From Bacteroidota bacterium (GTDB taxonomy: Bacteria > Bacteroidota > Bacteroidia > Bacteroidales > VadinHA17): DNA of 48,035 nucleotides. Numbering within the stretch: position 1 is the first letter of the stretch; each line of letters opens with the position of its first letter. Below the pieces are notes generated by a model. It made no database searches and was not told the DNA's origin. It was given only the letters and a program-made list of their open reading frames with translations. The stretch is from assembly GCA_029552825.1 (NCBI GenBank), contig JAKPDL010000167.1, positions 1-48,035 of the forward strand, given 5' to 3'. This document shows positions 1 through 8,527 of the stretch, piece by piece. The translations under genes and the position numbers were made by a program.

Positions 1-121
1 CCGTGGGGGGAAATACAAAGGGGGTCAGTTTCACATGAACAACCGAAATGCATGTATTTCGAAGTCCCGCTTTGCGGGATAAATTCTACGAAGATCCCAA
101 TAGCGAAGCGTATCGGGAACT

Positions 122-165
122 ATCGAATTACTATTGAATTACAATTGAATTACCATTGAATTACA
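122..165. repeat. Four tandem 11-bp repeats, AATT-phased
   Basis: Four consecutive 11-bp units of the form ATTGAATTACn start at 122, 133, 144 and 155. Only the last base varies (t, a, c, a), and the first unit has C for T at position 3. AATT recurs every 11 bp, close to one helical turn, so the tract may be intrinsically bent. Confidence 0.85.
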
Positions 166-170
166 TTTAA

Positions 171-246
171 GCCCTCCTGCCAGGGGGGTGGGGGGTGCCC
201 CCCTCCCAGGGGGGGGTGGGGGGTCCCACCTCCCAGGGGGGTGAGT
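171..246. repeat. Three G/C-rich direct repeats
   Basis: Three imperfect copies of a roughly 26-28 bp unit (CCTCCCAGGGGGGTGGGGGG-like) lie at about 171-196, 197-224 and 225-246. Each contains runs of six or more G, so the + strand could form G-quadruplexes and the C-rich 5' halves can pair with the G-runs. A related C/G hairpin occurs at 17426-17452. Confidence 0.8.
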
Positions 247-312
247 ACATAAATACAACCAGAACAAAATATTAAAATTTGTTAATACGGAACATTGTAT
301 AATGGGAATAAA

Positions 313-320
313 TAACTTTG
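313..320 (+). promoter_or_regulatory. Bacteroidota -7 box (TAACTTTG)
   Basis: TAACTTTG matches the TAnnTTTG -7 consensus and lies 43 bases upstream of the ATG at 364. A TTG at 295-297 could be a -33 element, but its 15-base spacer is shorter than usual. Confidence 0.5.
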
Positions 321-363
321 GTTAATTGTCTATTTATAAATTAACAACCAAAACAAAAAGATT

Positions 364-879
364 ATGAAAAACAAGGTAATCGGTATTCTGGCAGTTGCAG
401 TTATTGCGGCATTCATAATGCCTTCAGCAGTAAATGCACAGGCAAAAGCAAATTTCTCGGGCAACTGGGTATTCAATGCTTCAAAGAGTGATCAACCTCC
501 TGGTGGACAGGGAGGTGGACAGAGAGGTGGTTTTGGTGGCGGCGATTTTGTTGCTAAACAGGACGCTAACACGCTTACTGTCGAAAGGACAAGAACTACC
601 CAGGATGGACAGACAGTAACCACCACCATGAAATACAACCTCGACGGTAAAGAGAGCGTAAATGCCGGCATGGGTGGCAGAGGTGAAAGCAAATCAGTGG
701 CAACATGGTCGGCTGACGGTAAGACACTTACCATCGTTACAACTCGTTCCTTCAACGAAATGACAATGACAACGAAGGAGGTATGGACACTGACAACTCC
801 CACCCAGCTTACAATCACCACTACCACGCAGACACCGAATGGAGAGGTTACTATGAAGAGGGTTTATGACAAGAAATAA
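364..879 (+). CDS. Secreted Gly-rich hypothetical protein
   Basis: The protein has 171 residues. An N-terminal signal peptide of about 25 residues has a hydrophobic core at about 6-20 and an AxA-type end (VNAQA). A Gly/Gln-rich stretch follows at about 46-60. The rest alternates short Thr-rich beta strands (TLTVERTRTT, TMKYNLDGK, WSADGKTLTIVTTRSF, VWTLTTPTQLTITTTTQT). This resembles the small antiparallel lipocalin-like or META-like sheets common in Bacteroidota periplasmic proteins, but no family could be assigned with confidence. It has its own -7 box at 313-320 and a strong terminator at 921-951, so it is probably monocistronic. Export is well supported. The function is unknown. Confidence 0.8.
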   Translation: MKNKVIGILAVAVIAAFIMPSAVNAQAKANFSGNWVFNASKSDQPPGGQGGGQRGGFGGGDFVAKQDANTLTVERTRTTQDGQTVTTTMKYNLDGKESVNAGMGGRGESKSVATWSADGKTLTIVTTRSFNEMTMTTKEVWTLTTPTQLTITTTTQTPNGEVTMKRVYDKK

Positions 880-920
880 TTAAAGTCATAAACTTTTTCT
901 TATTTATTCAAACTATAAAC

Positions 921-951
921 AAAAAAGAGGCCTGCAGTAAGCCTCTTTTTT
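921..951. terminator. Bidirectional intrinsic terminator
   Basis: A perfect 11-bp stem (AAAAAAGAGGC at 921-931 with GCCTCTTTTTT at 941-951) encloses a 9-nt loop. It has a T-tract on both strands and sits between two convergent genes, so it can terminate transcription from both sides. Confidence 0.9.
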
Positions 952-976
952 GTTCCTGTTTAACGTATTATGTTTC

Positions 977-2644
977 CTATTCAAAACCCCTTTGATGTAC
1001 TGTTTTCACAGCCCTGCCTGAAGGTTCATTAAGGTTGCGGAATGATGCATCCCATGCAAGGGCTTCGGGTGTGCTGCAGGCAACCGAAGGTACTGACGGA
1101 ACTGTTGCAGCAGCATAATCTGAAGGAAAATGTTGACTGAAAATAGACCTGTAAAGATACTCCTCCTTTGTAAGCGGAGGATTAACAGGAAATCTTTCTG
1201 CAGCAGACCGCATCTGTGCATCCGTTACTTTCCGGTTGGCTATCTCCTTAAGAGTGTCAATCCAGTTGTATCCTACACCATCAGAAAACTGCTCTTTCTG
1301 ACGCCATACAACACTCTCAGGCAGAACATCCTCAAAGGTTTTCCTTAAAATCCACTTCTCAAGCCGCCCGTTTTTCACCATTTTGTCTTCAGGATTAAGC
1401 GTCATCGCCACCTCGAGAAATTCCCTGTCGAGAAACGGAACACGTCCCTCAACACCCCACGCAGCGAGTGATTTATTTGCCCTCAGGCAATCATAAAGAT
1501 GAAGTTTAAATATTTTCCTTACTGTCTCTTCATGAAATGCTCTGGCGTCGGGCGCTTTATGAAAATAAAGATAGCCCCCGAAAACTTCGTCGGCACCCTC
1601 ACCTGTCAGAACCATTTTCACACCCATTGATTTTATGGCGCGGGCAAGGAGATACATTGGAGTGGAGGCCCTGACAGTTGTAACATCGTATGTTTCAATA
1701 TGATAAATCACATCCGAAATCGCATCCAGACCTTCCTGTATTGTAAATATCACTTCATGATGGACAGTCCCGATATGTTCTGCCACTTTTCTAGCTGCAT
1801 CAAGGTCGGGCGAACCCTTGAGACCGACCGAAAAGGAATGGAGCCTTGGCCACCACGCTTCCTGAAGATCCTGAGTCTCGACCCTCATTGCTGCAAACTT
1901 TCTTGCAAGAGCAGAAATTACCGAAGAATCGAGCCCTCCCGAAAGCAGAACGCCATAGGGAACGTCCGACATCAGCTGACGGTGTACAGCATCTTCGAGA
2001 GCCTTCCTCAGACGATGAAGATCAGATGTGTTGTTCTTCACCGCTTCATACGATTTCCATTCCGGATTATACCACCTCTTTTCTACTCCTTCACTGCTCA
2101 GGTAATAATGACCCGGCTGAAAAATTTCAATTTTATTACATACTCCTTCAAGGGCTTTGAGTTCTGAAGCAACGTAAAAATTCCCTGACCTGTCCCATCC
2201 TTTGTATAATGGAACTATTCCAATATGATCCCGGGCAATAAAATAGACATCTTTTTCACTGTCGTATAATGCAAACGCAAAGATCCCGTTAAGCTCATTA
2301 AGAAAATTGACACCTTTTTCACGGTAGAGGGCAAGAATCACCTCACAATCAGACCTGGTTAAGAAATTGTAATCCTGTTTCAGGTTTTTTCTTAATTCGT
2401 TATGATTGTATATCTCGCCATTAATTGCAAGGACTAGTTTTCCATCGCTGCTCTTTATGGGCTGGGCACCTGAAATAGGGTCTACTATGGCAAGCCTTTC
2501 ATGGGCAAGAATAACCCTGTCACTGCTGTAGATACCCGACCAGTCGGGTCCCCTGTGCCTTATCTTCTTTGCCATTGTAAGCACCTGAGGCCTGAGCTCT
2601 TCAGGGCTTTGCTTCAAGTCAAACACTCCTATTATACCACACAT
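977..2644 (-). CDS. asnB: Asparagine synthase (glutamine-hydrolysing)
   Basis: The enzyme makes asparagine from aspartate, glutamine and ATP in the cytoplasm. The 555 residues match the usual AsnB length. The start MCGIIGVF places the glutaminase nucleophile at Cys2 after Met removal. The N-terminal class II amidotransferase domain (about 1-190) has the RHRGPD and NGEIYN motifs. The synthetase domain has the PP-loop SGGLDSS at 235-241 and later the TGEGADEVFGGY and EGRVPFLD motifs. It has its own candidate -7 box at 2701-2708 and faces the terminator at 921-951. The C-terminal tail past about 500 is variable, which is normal for the family. Identification is secure. Confidence 0.96.
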   Translation of the reverse strand: MCGIIGVFDLKQSPEELRPQVLTMAKKIRHRGPDWSGIYSSDRVILAHERLAIVDPISGAQPIKSSDGKLVLAINGEIYNHNELRKNLKQDYNFLTRSDCEVILALYREKGVNFLNELNGIFAFALYDSEKDVYFIARDHIGIVPLYKGWDRSGNFYVASELKALEGVCNKIEIFQPGHYYLSSEGVEKRWYNPEWKSYEAVKNNTSDLHRLRKALEDAVHRQLMSDVPYGVLLSGGLDSSVISALARKFAAMRVETQDLQEAWWPRLHSFSVGLKGSPDLDAARKVAEHIGTVHHEVIFTIQEGLDAISDVIYHIETYDVTTVRASTPMYLLARAIKSMGVKMVLTGEGADEVFGGYLYFHKAPDARAFHEETVRKIFKLHLYDCLRANKSLAAWGVEGRVPFLDREFLEVAMTLNPEDKMVKNGRLEKWILRKTFEDVLPESVVWRQKEQFSDGVGYNWIDTLKEIANRKVTDAQMRSAAERFPVNPPLTKEEYLYRSIFSQHFPSDYAAATVPSVPSVACSTPEALAWDASFRNLNEPSGRAVKTVHQRGFE

Positions 2645-2700
2645 AGAAAATACGTTTAATGATTTATACTTATTAAATTCTTTTAATAAAATTTTTCAAG

Positions 2701-2708
2701 CAAATATA
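2701..2708 (-). promoter_or_regulatory. -7 box for asnB (TATATTTG)
   Basis: On the - strand the sequence is TATATTTG, matching TAnnTTTG, and it lies 56 bases upstream of the asnB start. No convincing -33 element was seen. The flanks are very AT-rich. Confidence 0.4.
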
Positions 2709-2796
2709 TTGATTAATTTTATATTTTAAACATTTTACTTAAAAAAATAAATTTTTTATTTTTATAAATCTTCTTTCCACCATCAAAATATATTCA

Positions 2797-2804
2797 TATT
2801 TTTG
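2797..2804 (+). promoter_or_regulatory. -7 box for GNAT gene (TATTTTTG)
   Basis: TATTTTTG matches TAnnTTTG. Transcription would start near 2810, giving a leader of about 13 nt to the ATG at 2823. This argues against the upstream in-frame TTG at 2802, which lies inside the box. Confidence 0.45.
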
Positions 2805-2822
2805 AGGGTTAATCATTTAGTA

Positions 2823-3305
2823 ATGAATCTCACATTTCGAACCATACCGGAAAAAGATGATGTAAAGCGCATTGAAGAAATTGTGAGCTCTACAGGTTTT
2901 TTCCATGATTTTGAAACAGAAGTTGCTGTCGAATTAATTAAGGAACGACTGCAAAAAGGAGAAGAATCGGGCTACTATTTTGTTTTTGCAGAGTCAGAAG
3001 GCGAAACAGTGGGATATACATGTTACGGACCCGACCCTGTGACAAAATCCACATTTCTGCTTTTCTGGATTGTAACCCATAAAAACTTCATGGGGAAAGG
3101 AATCGGCAGCAGGCTTCTTGAGGAGACCCATTCACAGGTAAAGAAAATGGGTGGTACAATGATTGTAGCAGAGACATCCGGACGTGAGCTGTATGCTCCC
3201 ACCAGAGCCTTTTACAGCAAATCAGGATATATCCCCGAAGCGATTATAAAAGATTATTATGATAGGGGTGATGATAAATACATTTATGTAAAACGACTTG
3301 CCTGA
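2823..3305 (+). CDS. GNAT family N-acetyltransferase
   Basis: The 160-residue acetyltransferase fold should transfer an acetyl group from acetyl-CoA to an unidentified amine. The acetyl-CoA binding motif A appears as MGKGIGSRLLEE (Q/RxxGxG/A type), followed by VAETSGRELYAPTRAFYSKSGY, the motif B region with the typical AFYxKxGY. The open frame extends upstream to a TTG at 2802. The ATG at 2823 (MNLTFRTIPEKDD) is preferred because the GNAT fold begins there and the TTG falls within the -7 box. It appears monocistronic, and its 3' end faces the M1 peptidase 16 bases away. The substrate cannot be inferred. Confidence 0.88.
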   Translation: MNLTFRTIPEKDDVKRIEEIVSSTGFFHDFETEVAVELIKERLQKGEESGYYFVFAESEGETVGYTCYGPDPVTKSTFLLFWIVTHKNFMGKGIGSRLLEETHSQVKKMGGTMIVAETSGRELYAPTRAFYSKSGYIPEAIIKDYYDRGDDKYIYVKRLA

Positions 3306-3321
3306 TTCCTCAAATCATAAA

Positions 3322-4965
3322 TCAATTGCCCATCATATCAAGTACTGCTACATAATAGTCCCTGTCAACTTTTATTTCAGAAGCTGGCTCTTCAAGTGTT
3401 ATGGTTGTCCATCGTGCTGAAGGATTGATAATCAAAGGCTTCTTATTTACATATATTTTCAAAGGCATATTAAAACCCTGAACACAGTTGTTCCATCTGA
3501 ATGTCAGACTTTTATCTTTTACATAATACTCAAAAACCGGAATTCTGACGTCCCTCAGATACTGGTCAAAAAAAGGTTTCAGATTCATTCCGGCTTTTTT
3601 GCTGATATATTCTTCTATCTGTGAACCATCGACAGTCTGGTGCCAGAACTCACTGTTCAGCCCTCTGAGTATCTCCCTCCATTTATCATCGTCGCCGATG
3701 ACCTGCCTCAAAGTATGGAGCATATTGCCACCTTTAGAGTACATATCGCCTGAACCTTCGTAGTTGACATTATAAATTCCAACAATAGGCCTGTCGTTAC
3801 GTATGCTTCTTCTCGTGCCTCTGACATATTCAGCTCCGGCTTCTTTACCGTGGTAATACTCCACAAAGAGGCTTTCGGAATAATTTATAAAGCTTTCATG
3901 AACCCACATGTCAGCAATATCTTTGTAGGTGATGCTGTTTGCAAACCATTCATGACCCGATTCGTGCACAATTATAAAATCCCATGAGTCGCCCCACCCG
4001 GTGCCACTCATATCTCGCCCCAGGTATCCATTCTGGTATCCGTTTCCGTAAGTAACTGAGCTCTGATGCTCCATGCCCAGGTATGGCGCCTCAACCAGTT
4101 TATAACCATCTTCGTAGAAAGGATATGGGCCGAACCAGTACTCAAAAGCTTTAAGCATTAGTTGTACCTGTTTGAAATGCTCCTTTGCCTTCTCCAGGTT
4201 ATCTCTCAGAACCCAGTAATCACAATCGAGCACTCCTTTTTCTCCATTGAATTTTTCCGAAAAGTGCACGTAATCACCGATATTTATATTCACACCATAA
4301 TTATTTATCGGGTTTGAAACGAACCAGTTCCATGTTTTTGTCCTGTTCTTTTTGTTTTCTGTAACACTCCTCAGCCGGCCGTTTGAAACATCCACAAGGT
4401 TTGCAGGAACAGTAACGCTTATGAGCATACTATCTGGCTCATCGTACATATGATCTTTGCATGGCCACCACAGGCTGGCGCCGTCGCCCTGGCATGAAGA
4501 GGCTATGAAGGGATTACCCCTTCTGTCATATTTCCAGGTAATACCACCCTGCCAAGGCGGGTTGGGGGCAATTCTTGGCCTGCCACCGTACTCAAGCACT
4601 ATGGAATTAATCTGTCCGGCTTCCTGCTTCTTCTCAAGATGAATAAAGTGAGCATTTCCCTCCTGCTCTATTTTAAGCCTCCGGCCGTCTTGTGTGGCTG
4701 AAATGAGCCTTAAGGGAGGCTGAAGGTCTATCTGCATCACTGTATGACTCTTAAGCACCCTGTATACCACAGTGTTTGTGCCAGAAATTGTGCTGTCGGC
4801 AGGATTTACGTTAATATTCAGATGGTAATAAACCAGATCCCACCATTCCCTTTCAGGGGTTATTGAGCCCCTCAAAGTATCCTGCCTGGTAAATACAGGT
4901 TGCTGAGGGAATAAAAATGATTCTGTAAAAATCACTGAAAAAACAATAAAAACAAGCCTTTTCAT
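3322..4965 (-). CDS. M1 family zinc metallopeptidase (short form)
   Basis: This is an exported aminopeptidase-type enzyme of 547 residues. A signal peptide covers about 1-20. An M1 N-terminal beta domain follows, with the exopeptidase-type motif GMEHQS near residue 300. The zinc site is HESGH at 334-338 with the third ligand Glu357, exactly the HExxH-18-E spacing. A beta-sandwich tail starts near 475. The protein is much shorter than PepN-type M1 enzymes (about 850) because the large C-terminal helical domain is missing, as in other Bacteroidota short M1 peptidases. A role in periplasmic or surface peptide breakdown is inferred. It is transcribed alone. Confidence 0.93.
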   Translation of the reverse strand: MKRLVFIVFSVIFTESFLFPQQPVFTRQDTLRGSITPEREWWDLVYYHLNINVNPADSTISGTNTVVYRVLKSHTVMQIDLQPPLRLISATQDGRRLKIEQEGNAHFIHLEKKQEAGQINSIVLEYGGRPRIAPNPPWQGGITWKYDRRGNPFIASSCQGDGASLWWPCKDHMYDEPDSMLISVTVPANLVDVSNGRLRSVTENKKNRTKTWNWFVSNPINNYGVNINIGDYVHFSEKFNGEKGVLDCDYWVLRDNLEKAKEHFKQVQLMLKAFEYWFGPYPFYEDGYKLVEAPYLGMEHQSSVTYGNGYQNGYLGRDMSGTGWGDSWDFIIVHESGHEWFANSITYKDIADMWVHESFINYSESLFVEYYHGKEAGAEYVRGTRRSIRNDRPIVGIYNVNYEGSGDMYSKGGNMLHTLRQVIGDDDKWREILRGLNSEFWHQTVDGSQIEEYISKKAGMNLKPFFDQYLRDVRIPVFEYYVKDKSLTFRWNNCVQGFNMPLKIYVNKKPLIINPSARWTTITLEEPASEIKVDRDYYVAVLDMMGN

Positions 4966-5105
4966 GAAATCTCTTTTTAGAACTTAACCTCTAATATTTC
5001 AAAGTTTAAAAGTAATCTTTCGATTTTAAAATTCATGCTTATAATTTTAAAAATATGCTCTTGCGATTATAACTACCTGAGAATAAAGTCATCCTGGTGG
5101 AAATA

Positions 5106-5783
5106 CTATTCCCAATCAATATTTTCAATTGAAATAAGTTTCATTGAATTCACATCCAGAGCAGTAAGATAACCATAATTCATCTCCCTTCCGTAAACAC
5201 ATCCCGTGTCAATTGGTAACACATGCGAATTCTCTTCAACTAATTTTTTAGTATATTCAAGTTGTTTCGGACGATGTCCGTGAACGATTCTCTTCCCTTC
5301 AAATATCGGATTTTTGTATGAGAGACGCGACTCCCATATCATCGATTCAGTATCCGAAAAGGGATCTTCAATATCGTCATTAAAACCCCCGTGTACAAAG
5401 TAAAAATCACCAACCTTTTCGTAATATTTCAAATTTCTAAAAAAGCCGATATATCTTCTGCTGATTTCAAGCACACTTGTTACGCCAAAGCTCGAAAGAG
5501 TGGTCATTCCTTCATTATAGTACCACAACCTCAGCATCGCCGGGTCATCATACGAACCAACCATCATCCATTCATGATTGCCCATAAGAGGCGTAACATC
5601 AAATCCTGTTGCAATTAGATCCATTATATAATCTACAACCTCTTTTATCGCCGGCCCCCTGTCAATATAATCACCAAGCAAAATAAGCCTGTCGCTTTTC
5701 TTCAGGCCAATGTGTTTGTTAACCAGTTCATAAAATGTCCTGTAACAGCCATGTATGTCTCCTATTGCAATTAATCGTCCCAT
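5106..5783 (-). CDS. Metallophosphoesterase, PPP-type Ser/Thr phosphatase
   Basis: The 225-residue calcineurin-like phosphoesterase has the full PPP-family metal-binding set: GDIHG (Asp9, His11), GDYIDRG (Asp38, Asp41, Arg42), GNHE (Asn69, His70, Glu71), then FVHGGF and IVHGHRP toward the C terminus. The length and motif spacing match bacterial PrpA/PrpB-like or diadenosine-tetraphosphatase-like enzymes. Which substrate is used (phosphoprotein or Ap4A) cannot be told from sequence. There is no signal peptide, so it is cytoplasmic. A candidate -7 box lies at 5831-5838 and the gene appears monocistronic. Confidence 0.9.
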   Translation of the reverse strand: MGRLIAIGDIHGCYRTFYELVNKHIGLKKSDRLILLGDYIDRGPAIKEVVDYIMDLIATGFDVTPLMGNHEWMMVGSYDDPAMLRLWYYNEGMTTLSSFGVTSVLEISRRYIGFFRNLKYYEKVGDFYFVHGGFNDDIEDPFSDTESMIWESRLSYKNPIFEGKRIVHGHRPKQLEYTKKLVEENSHVLPIDTGCVYGREMNYGYLTALDVNSMKLISIENIDWE

Positions 5784-5830
5784 TGAACTGCTTTATTTCT
5801 GGCACCTCTGAATTTCGCCTTAGTGTCGAC

Positions 5831-5838
5831 CAAAATTA
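5831..5838 (-). promoter_or_regulatory. -7 box for phosphatase gene (TAATTTTG)
   Basis: On the - strand the sequence is TAATTTTG, a TAnnTTTG match about 48 bases upstream of the start at 5783. No clear -33 element was found. Confidence 0.35.
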
Positions 5839-6021
5839 AAAACTATTTAATTTATAACTTAAATATTTCTGCAGCAAAACAGGGATTCCTAATACTCAGC
5901 CAATTTTCTCCACAAACCTGTCATATAAATTATTATCTTAGTTTCAGTTTTGACAACTGGCATTTTATATCAAAATAGTAAGATTATTTTACATTGCTAA
6001 TTTATAGTCAAGTATTTCATA

Positions 6022-7059
6022 ATGAATAGAATTTTCATCTTCCCTCTGCTGGCTTTACTGGTCTTATCCTGCAAGACTCAGGAGCTTTACCTCAATGTTA
6101 TTGAGCCTGCACCGGTAACTCTTCCGCCCGGGGTAAAGAGTGCAGGCATTGTCGACCGCAGTGAAGCCACTAAAGATTCCCGCGCACTGGATGCAATTGA
6201 CAAGGTTCTCACTCTTGAAGGCGCAGAGCTCGACAGGGCTGGTGCAGAAGAATGTCTGAAAGGCCTGACCGAGGTTCTTTCAGAAAACCAGCGTTTTGAA
6301 AAAGTCGTGAGAATAGAAGAGAAGTTCCCGGCTGTAACTTTTCCCGGAGCTTTCCCTCCTCCTCTCGATTGGACGGATGCTGAACGTATCTGCAGGGAAA
6401 ACGATGTTGACCTGCTGTTTACGCTCGAAGCTTTTGATACCGACACTAGAATCAACTATCAGATAGTTAAAGGCGGAAATCCGAAATCATTGCTTGGTGT
6501 TTTAACCGGTACAGAGCACCGTGCAGATATGCAAACACTGGTAAAGACTGCCTGGAGGATATATTATCCTGCAGAACGTCTTGTTCTTGATGAGTTTCCC
6601 CTGGTGCACAGCCTCAATTTTTCAGCAAGTGGTCTGACTCCCGTTATTGCAGCAGCTGCCCTCATCGACAGGAAAGAGGCTGTGAAAAGAACAGGATTAA
6701 GGGCAGGGCATATATATGGTGAGCGAATAGTGCCATACGAAATAACTGTTGAAAGGGAATATTTTGTTAAGGGAACTGAGAAATTCAGGACAGCAATGAG
6801 AAAGGCACGTACCGGCAACTGGGACGAAGCAGCAGAACTCTGGAAAGCTGAAACTACCAATCCAGGGTCGAAGATTGCAGGACGTGCATGTTATAACATG
6901 GCTATTGCAGCAGAAATAAAAGGCAATCTTGAACTGGCAGCCGAATGGTTACGAAAAGCCTATGAAGATTATAATCTCAGGAAAGCTCTGAAATATCTGA
7001 GAATCATTGAGAACAGAATGAATAAGACTGAACTGGTGCAAATTCAAGAACAATATTAA
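6022..7059 (+). CDS. Bacteroidota lipoprotein with C-terminal TPR-like repeats
   Basis: The 345-residue lipoprotein precursor has a signal peptide with a lipobox ending VLSC, so Cys17 is the likely lipidation site. The body resembles the DUF6340-type family (my recollection, not a search result). A conserved start of the mature region (LYLNVIEPAPVTLPPGVKSA) precedes a domain with alternating beta strands. From about 255 there are two helix-turn-helix pairs of TPR character (FRTAMRKARTGNWDEAAELW and AAEIKGNLELAAEWLRKAY). It precedes the catabolic cluster by 46 bases on the same strand, but nothing ties it to that pathway. The function is unknown. Confidence 0.8.
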   Translation: MNRIFIFPLLALLVLSCKTQELYLNVIEPAPVTLPPGVKSAGIVDRSEATKDSRALDAIDKVLTLEGAELDRAGAEECLKGLTEVLSENQRFEKVVRIEEKFPAVTFPGAFPPPLDWTDAERICRENDVDLLFTLEAFDTDTRINYQIVKGGNPKSLLGVLTGTEHRADMQTLVKTAWRIYYPAERLVLDEFPLVHSLNFSASGLTPVIAAAALIDRKEAVKRTGLRAGHIYGERIVPYEITVEREYFVKGTEKFRTAMRKARTGNWDEAAELWKAETTNPGSKIAGRACYNMAIAAEIKGNLELAAEWLRKAYEDYNLRKALKYLRIIENRMNKTELVQIQEQY

Positions 7060-7105
7060 ACTTAAATTTTATACATTCACCCGGAAAAACCTCAAAAAAA
7101 GATAT

Positions 7106-8515
7106 ATGAAAAAGAATAGTTCCATCCTCAGCAGCCGCAGGGAGTTTATAGCAAAAACTACCATGGCAACAGCTGCACTGGCGCTTGGAGGCAATGCGCT
7201 TGCCGCAGCAAATTATAACCGCATCTACGGTGCAAACGAAAAAATACGAATGGGTTTTATAGGCCTTGGCAACAGGGGGTCTCAACTCCTCAGGCTTTTT
7301 ATGGCACAACCCGACGTTGAAGTTGCAGCCTTCTGCGATGTGTATGAACCTTACATGCTTCGCGACAGAAGCCGCGTGGAACCAAGATGGATAAAAGAAC
7401 TCGGCAGTCAGATACCGGCCCTCGGTGAAACATTTCCAAACGAAGTAAAAAAATACAGCGATTACAGAAAACTTCTCGAGGATAAAAGTATTGACGCAGT
7501 TGTAATTGCCACACCCGACCACTGGCATGCTCTGCAGACCATTCATGCTATTGAATCAGGAAAAGATGTATATGTTGAAAAGCCTCTTACAATAACCATA
7601 AGGGAAGGAAGGATGATGGTTGAGGCTCAGGCTCGCAGCAAACAGATAGTTGCTGTAGGGCTGAACAGAAGAGGTAACATGGTTTACCAGAAACTGGCAA
7701 AAGAGGTCACAGCAGGTAAAATTGGCAGGATATCTGTTGCCAGAGCATTCAGAATCAATAATATGTTTCCTGACGGCATAGGGAAGTATAAACCTGAAAA
7801 CCCACCAAAGGATTTTAACTGGGATATGTGGTTAGGGCCGAGGGCATATCGTCCGTATCAATATAATATTGCTCCATACAAATTCAGGTGGTGGAGCGAT
7901 TACTCAAGCCAGATGGGTAACTGGGGAGTTCACTATCTCGATGTAATAAGATGGATGATGGGAGAAACTGCTCCCGTAGCTGTTACGGCTCAGGGAGGAA
8001 AATATTTTGTTAATGACGACCGCGACATTCCCGACACAATGGAGGTGACCTTCGAATTTGCTTCAGGCGCTATTGCCATATTCTGCATATATGAGGCAAG
8101 CAGCGGAAGTCTTTTCCCCTATGGCGAAGTTGAGCTGAGGGGTACCAAAGGAACTCTTTATGCCAGCGAAAGCGGTTACAGAATCACCGGGGCAAGGCCA
8201 GGACAGTTCCAGACATGGAGCAAACAGATTGAAGATGAAACCTTTGAATCAAAGGATGTTCCTCTTCCCGATGGAAGCAGCCGCGACAGTACTGCCGGAC
8301 TGGTACGCAACTTCCTTGATTGCATAAAGTCGCGCCAGACACCGCTCTGCCCGCTTGAGGAAGGACACCGTTCCACAACATTTGCACATCTTGCAAACAT
8401 AGCACTTAAGATGAAAGCCAGGCTTGAATGGGATCCCGTAAAAGAAAGATTTACAAACAACGACACCGCAAACCAGTATCTGCATTACGAATACCGAAAA
8501 CCCTGGAAACTCTAA
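7106..8515 (+). CDS. Tat-exported Gfo/Idh/MocA family oxidoreductase
   Basis: This is an NAD(P)-dependent sugar oxidoreductase of 469 residues. A twin-arginine signal (SRREF, Arg11-Arg12, then a hydrophobic AALALGG stretch and an ALAA cleavage site near 33) predicts folded, cofactor-loaded export. The Rossmann domain has GFIGLGNRG at 50-58, the family EKP motif is at 158-160, and a C-terminal alpha/beta domain follows. In Bacteroidota such exported proteins often carry tightly bound cofactor and oxidise or reduce sugar hydroxyls, for example at C3 of glycosides. That activity is inferred here. It is the first gene of a cluster continuing through 14571, with 12 bases to the next gene. The substrate is unknown. 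Confidence 0.92.
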   Translation: MKKNSSILSSRREFIAKTTMATAALALGGNALAAANYNRIYGANEKIRMGFIGLGNRGSQLLRLFMAQPDVEVAAFCDVYEPYMLRDRSRVEPRWIKELGSQIPALGETFPNEVKKYSDYRKLLEDKSIDAVVIATPDHWHALQTIHAIESGKDVYVEKPLTITIREGRMMVEAQARSKQIVAVGLNRRGNMVYQKLAKEVTAGKIGRISVARAFRINNMFPDGIGKYKPENPPKDFNWDMWLGPRAYRPYQYNIAPYKFRWWSDYSSQMGNWGVHYLDVIRWMMGETAPVAVTAQGGKYFVNDDRDIPDTMEVTFEFASGAIAIFCIYEASSGSLFPYGEVELRGTKGTLYASESGYRITGARPGQFQTWSKQIEDETFESKDVPLPDGSSRDSTAGLVRNFLDCIKSRQTPLCPLEEGHRSTTFAHLANIALKMKARLEWDPVKERFTNNDTANQYLHYEYRKPWKL

Positions 8516-8527
8516 AATAATGAGCCT

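Larger units (their letters stand above)
1..363. other. Gene-free repeat-rich region at left edge
   Basis: No convincing coding sequence was found before the ATG at 364. The stretch holds a small perfect hairpin (TCCCGC at 65-70 with GCGGGA at 74-79), an imperfect REP-like inverted repeat around 95-118, four 11-bp tandem repeats (122-165), three G/C-rich direct repeats (171-246) and the promoter of the following gene. The composition looks like dispersed intergenic repeat material rather than a decayed gene. Confidence 0.6.

Noticed and set aside
1700-2167. 155-codon + strand open frame opposite asnB
   Set aside because: A shadow of the AsnB reading frame with no signal or domain.
7004-7546. 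180-codon - strand open frame opposite the Gfo/Idh/MocA gene start
   Set aside because: It overlaps two well-supported + strand genes and lacks any family features.
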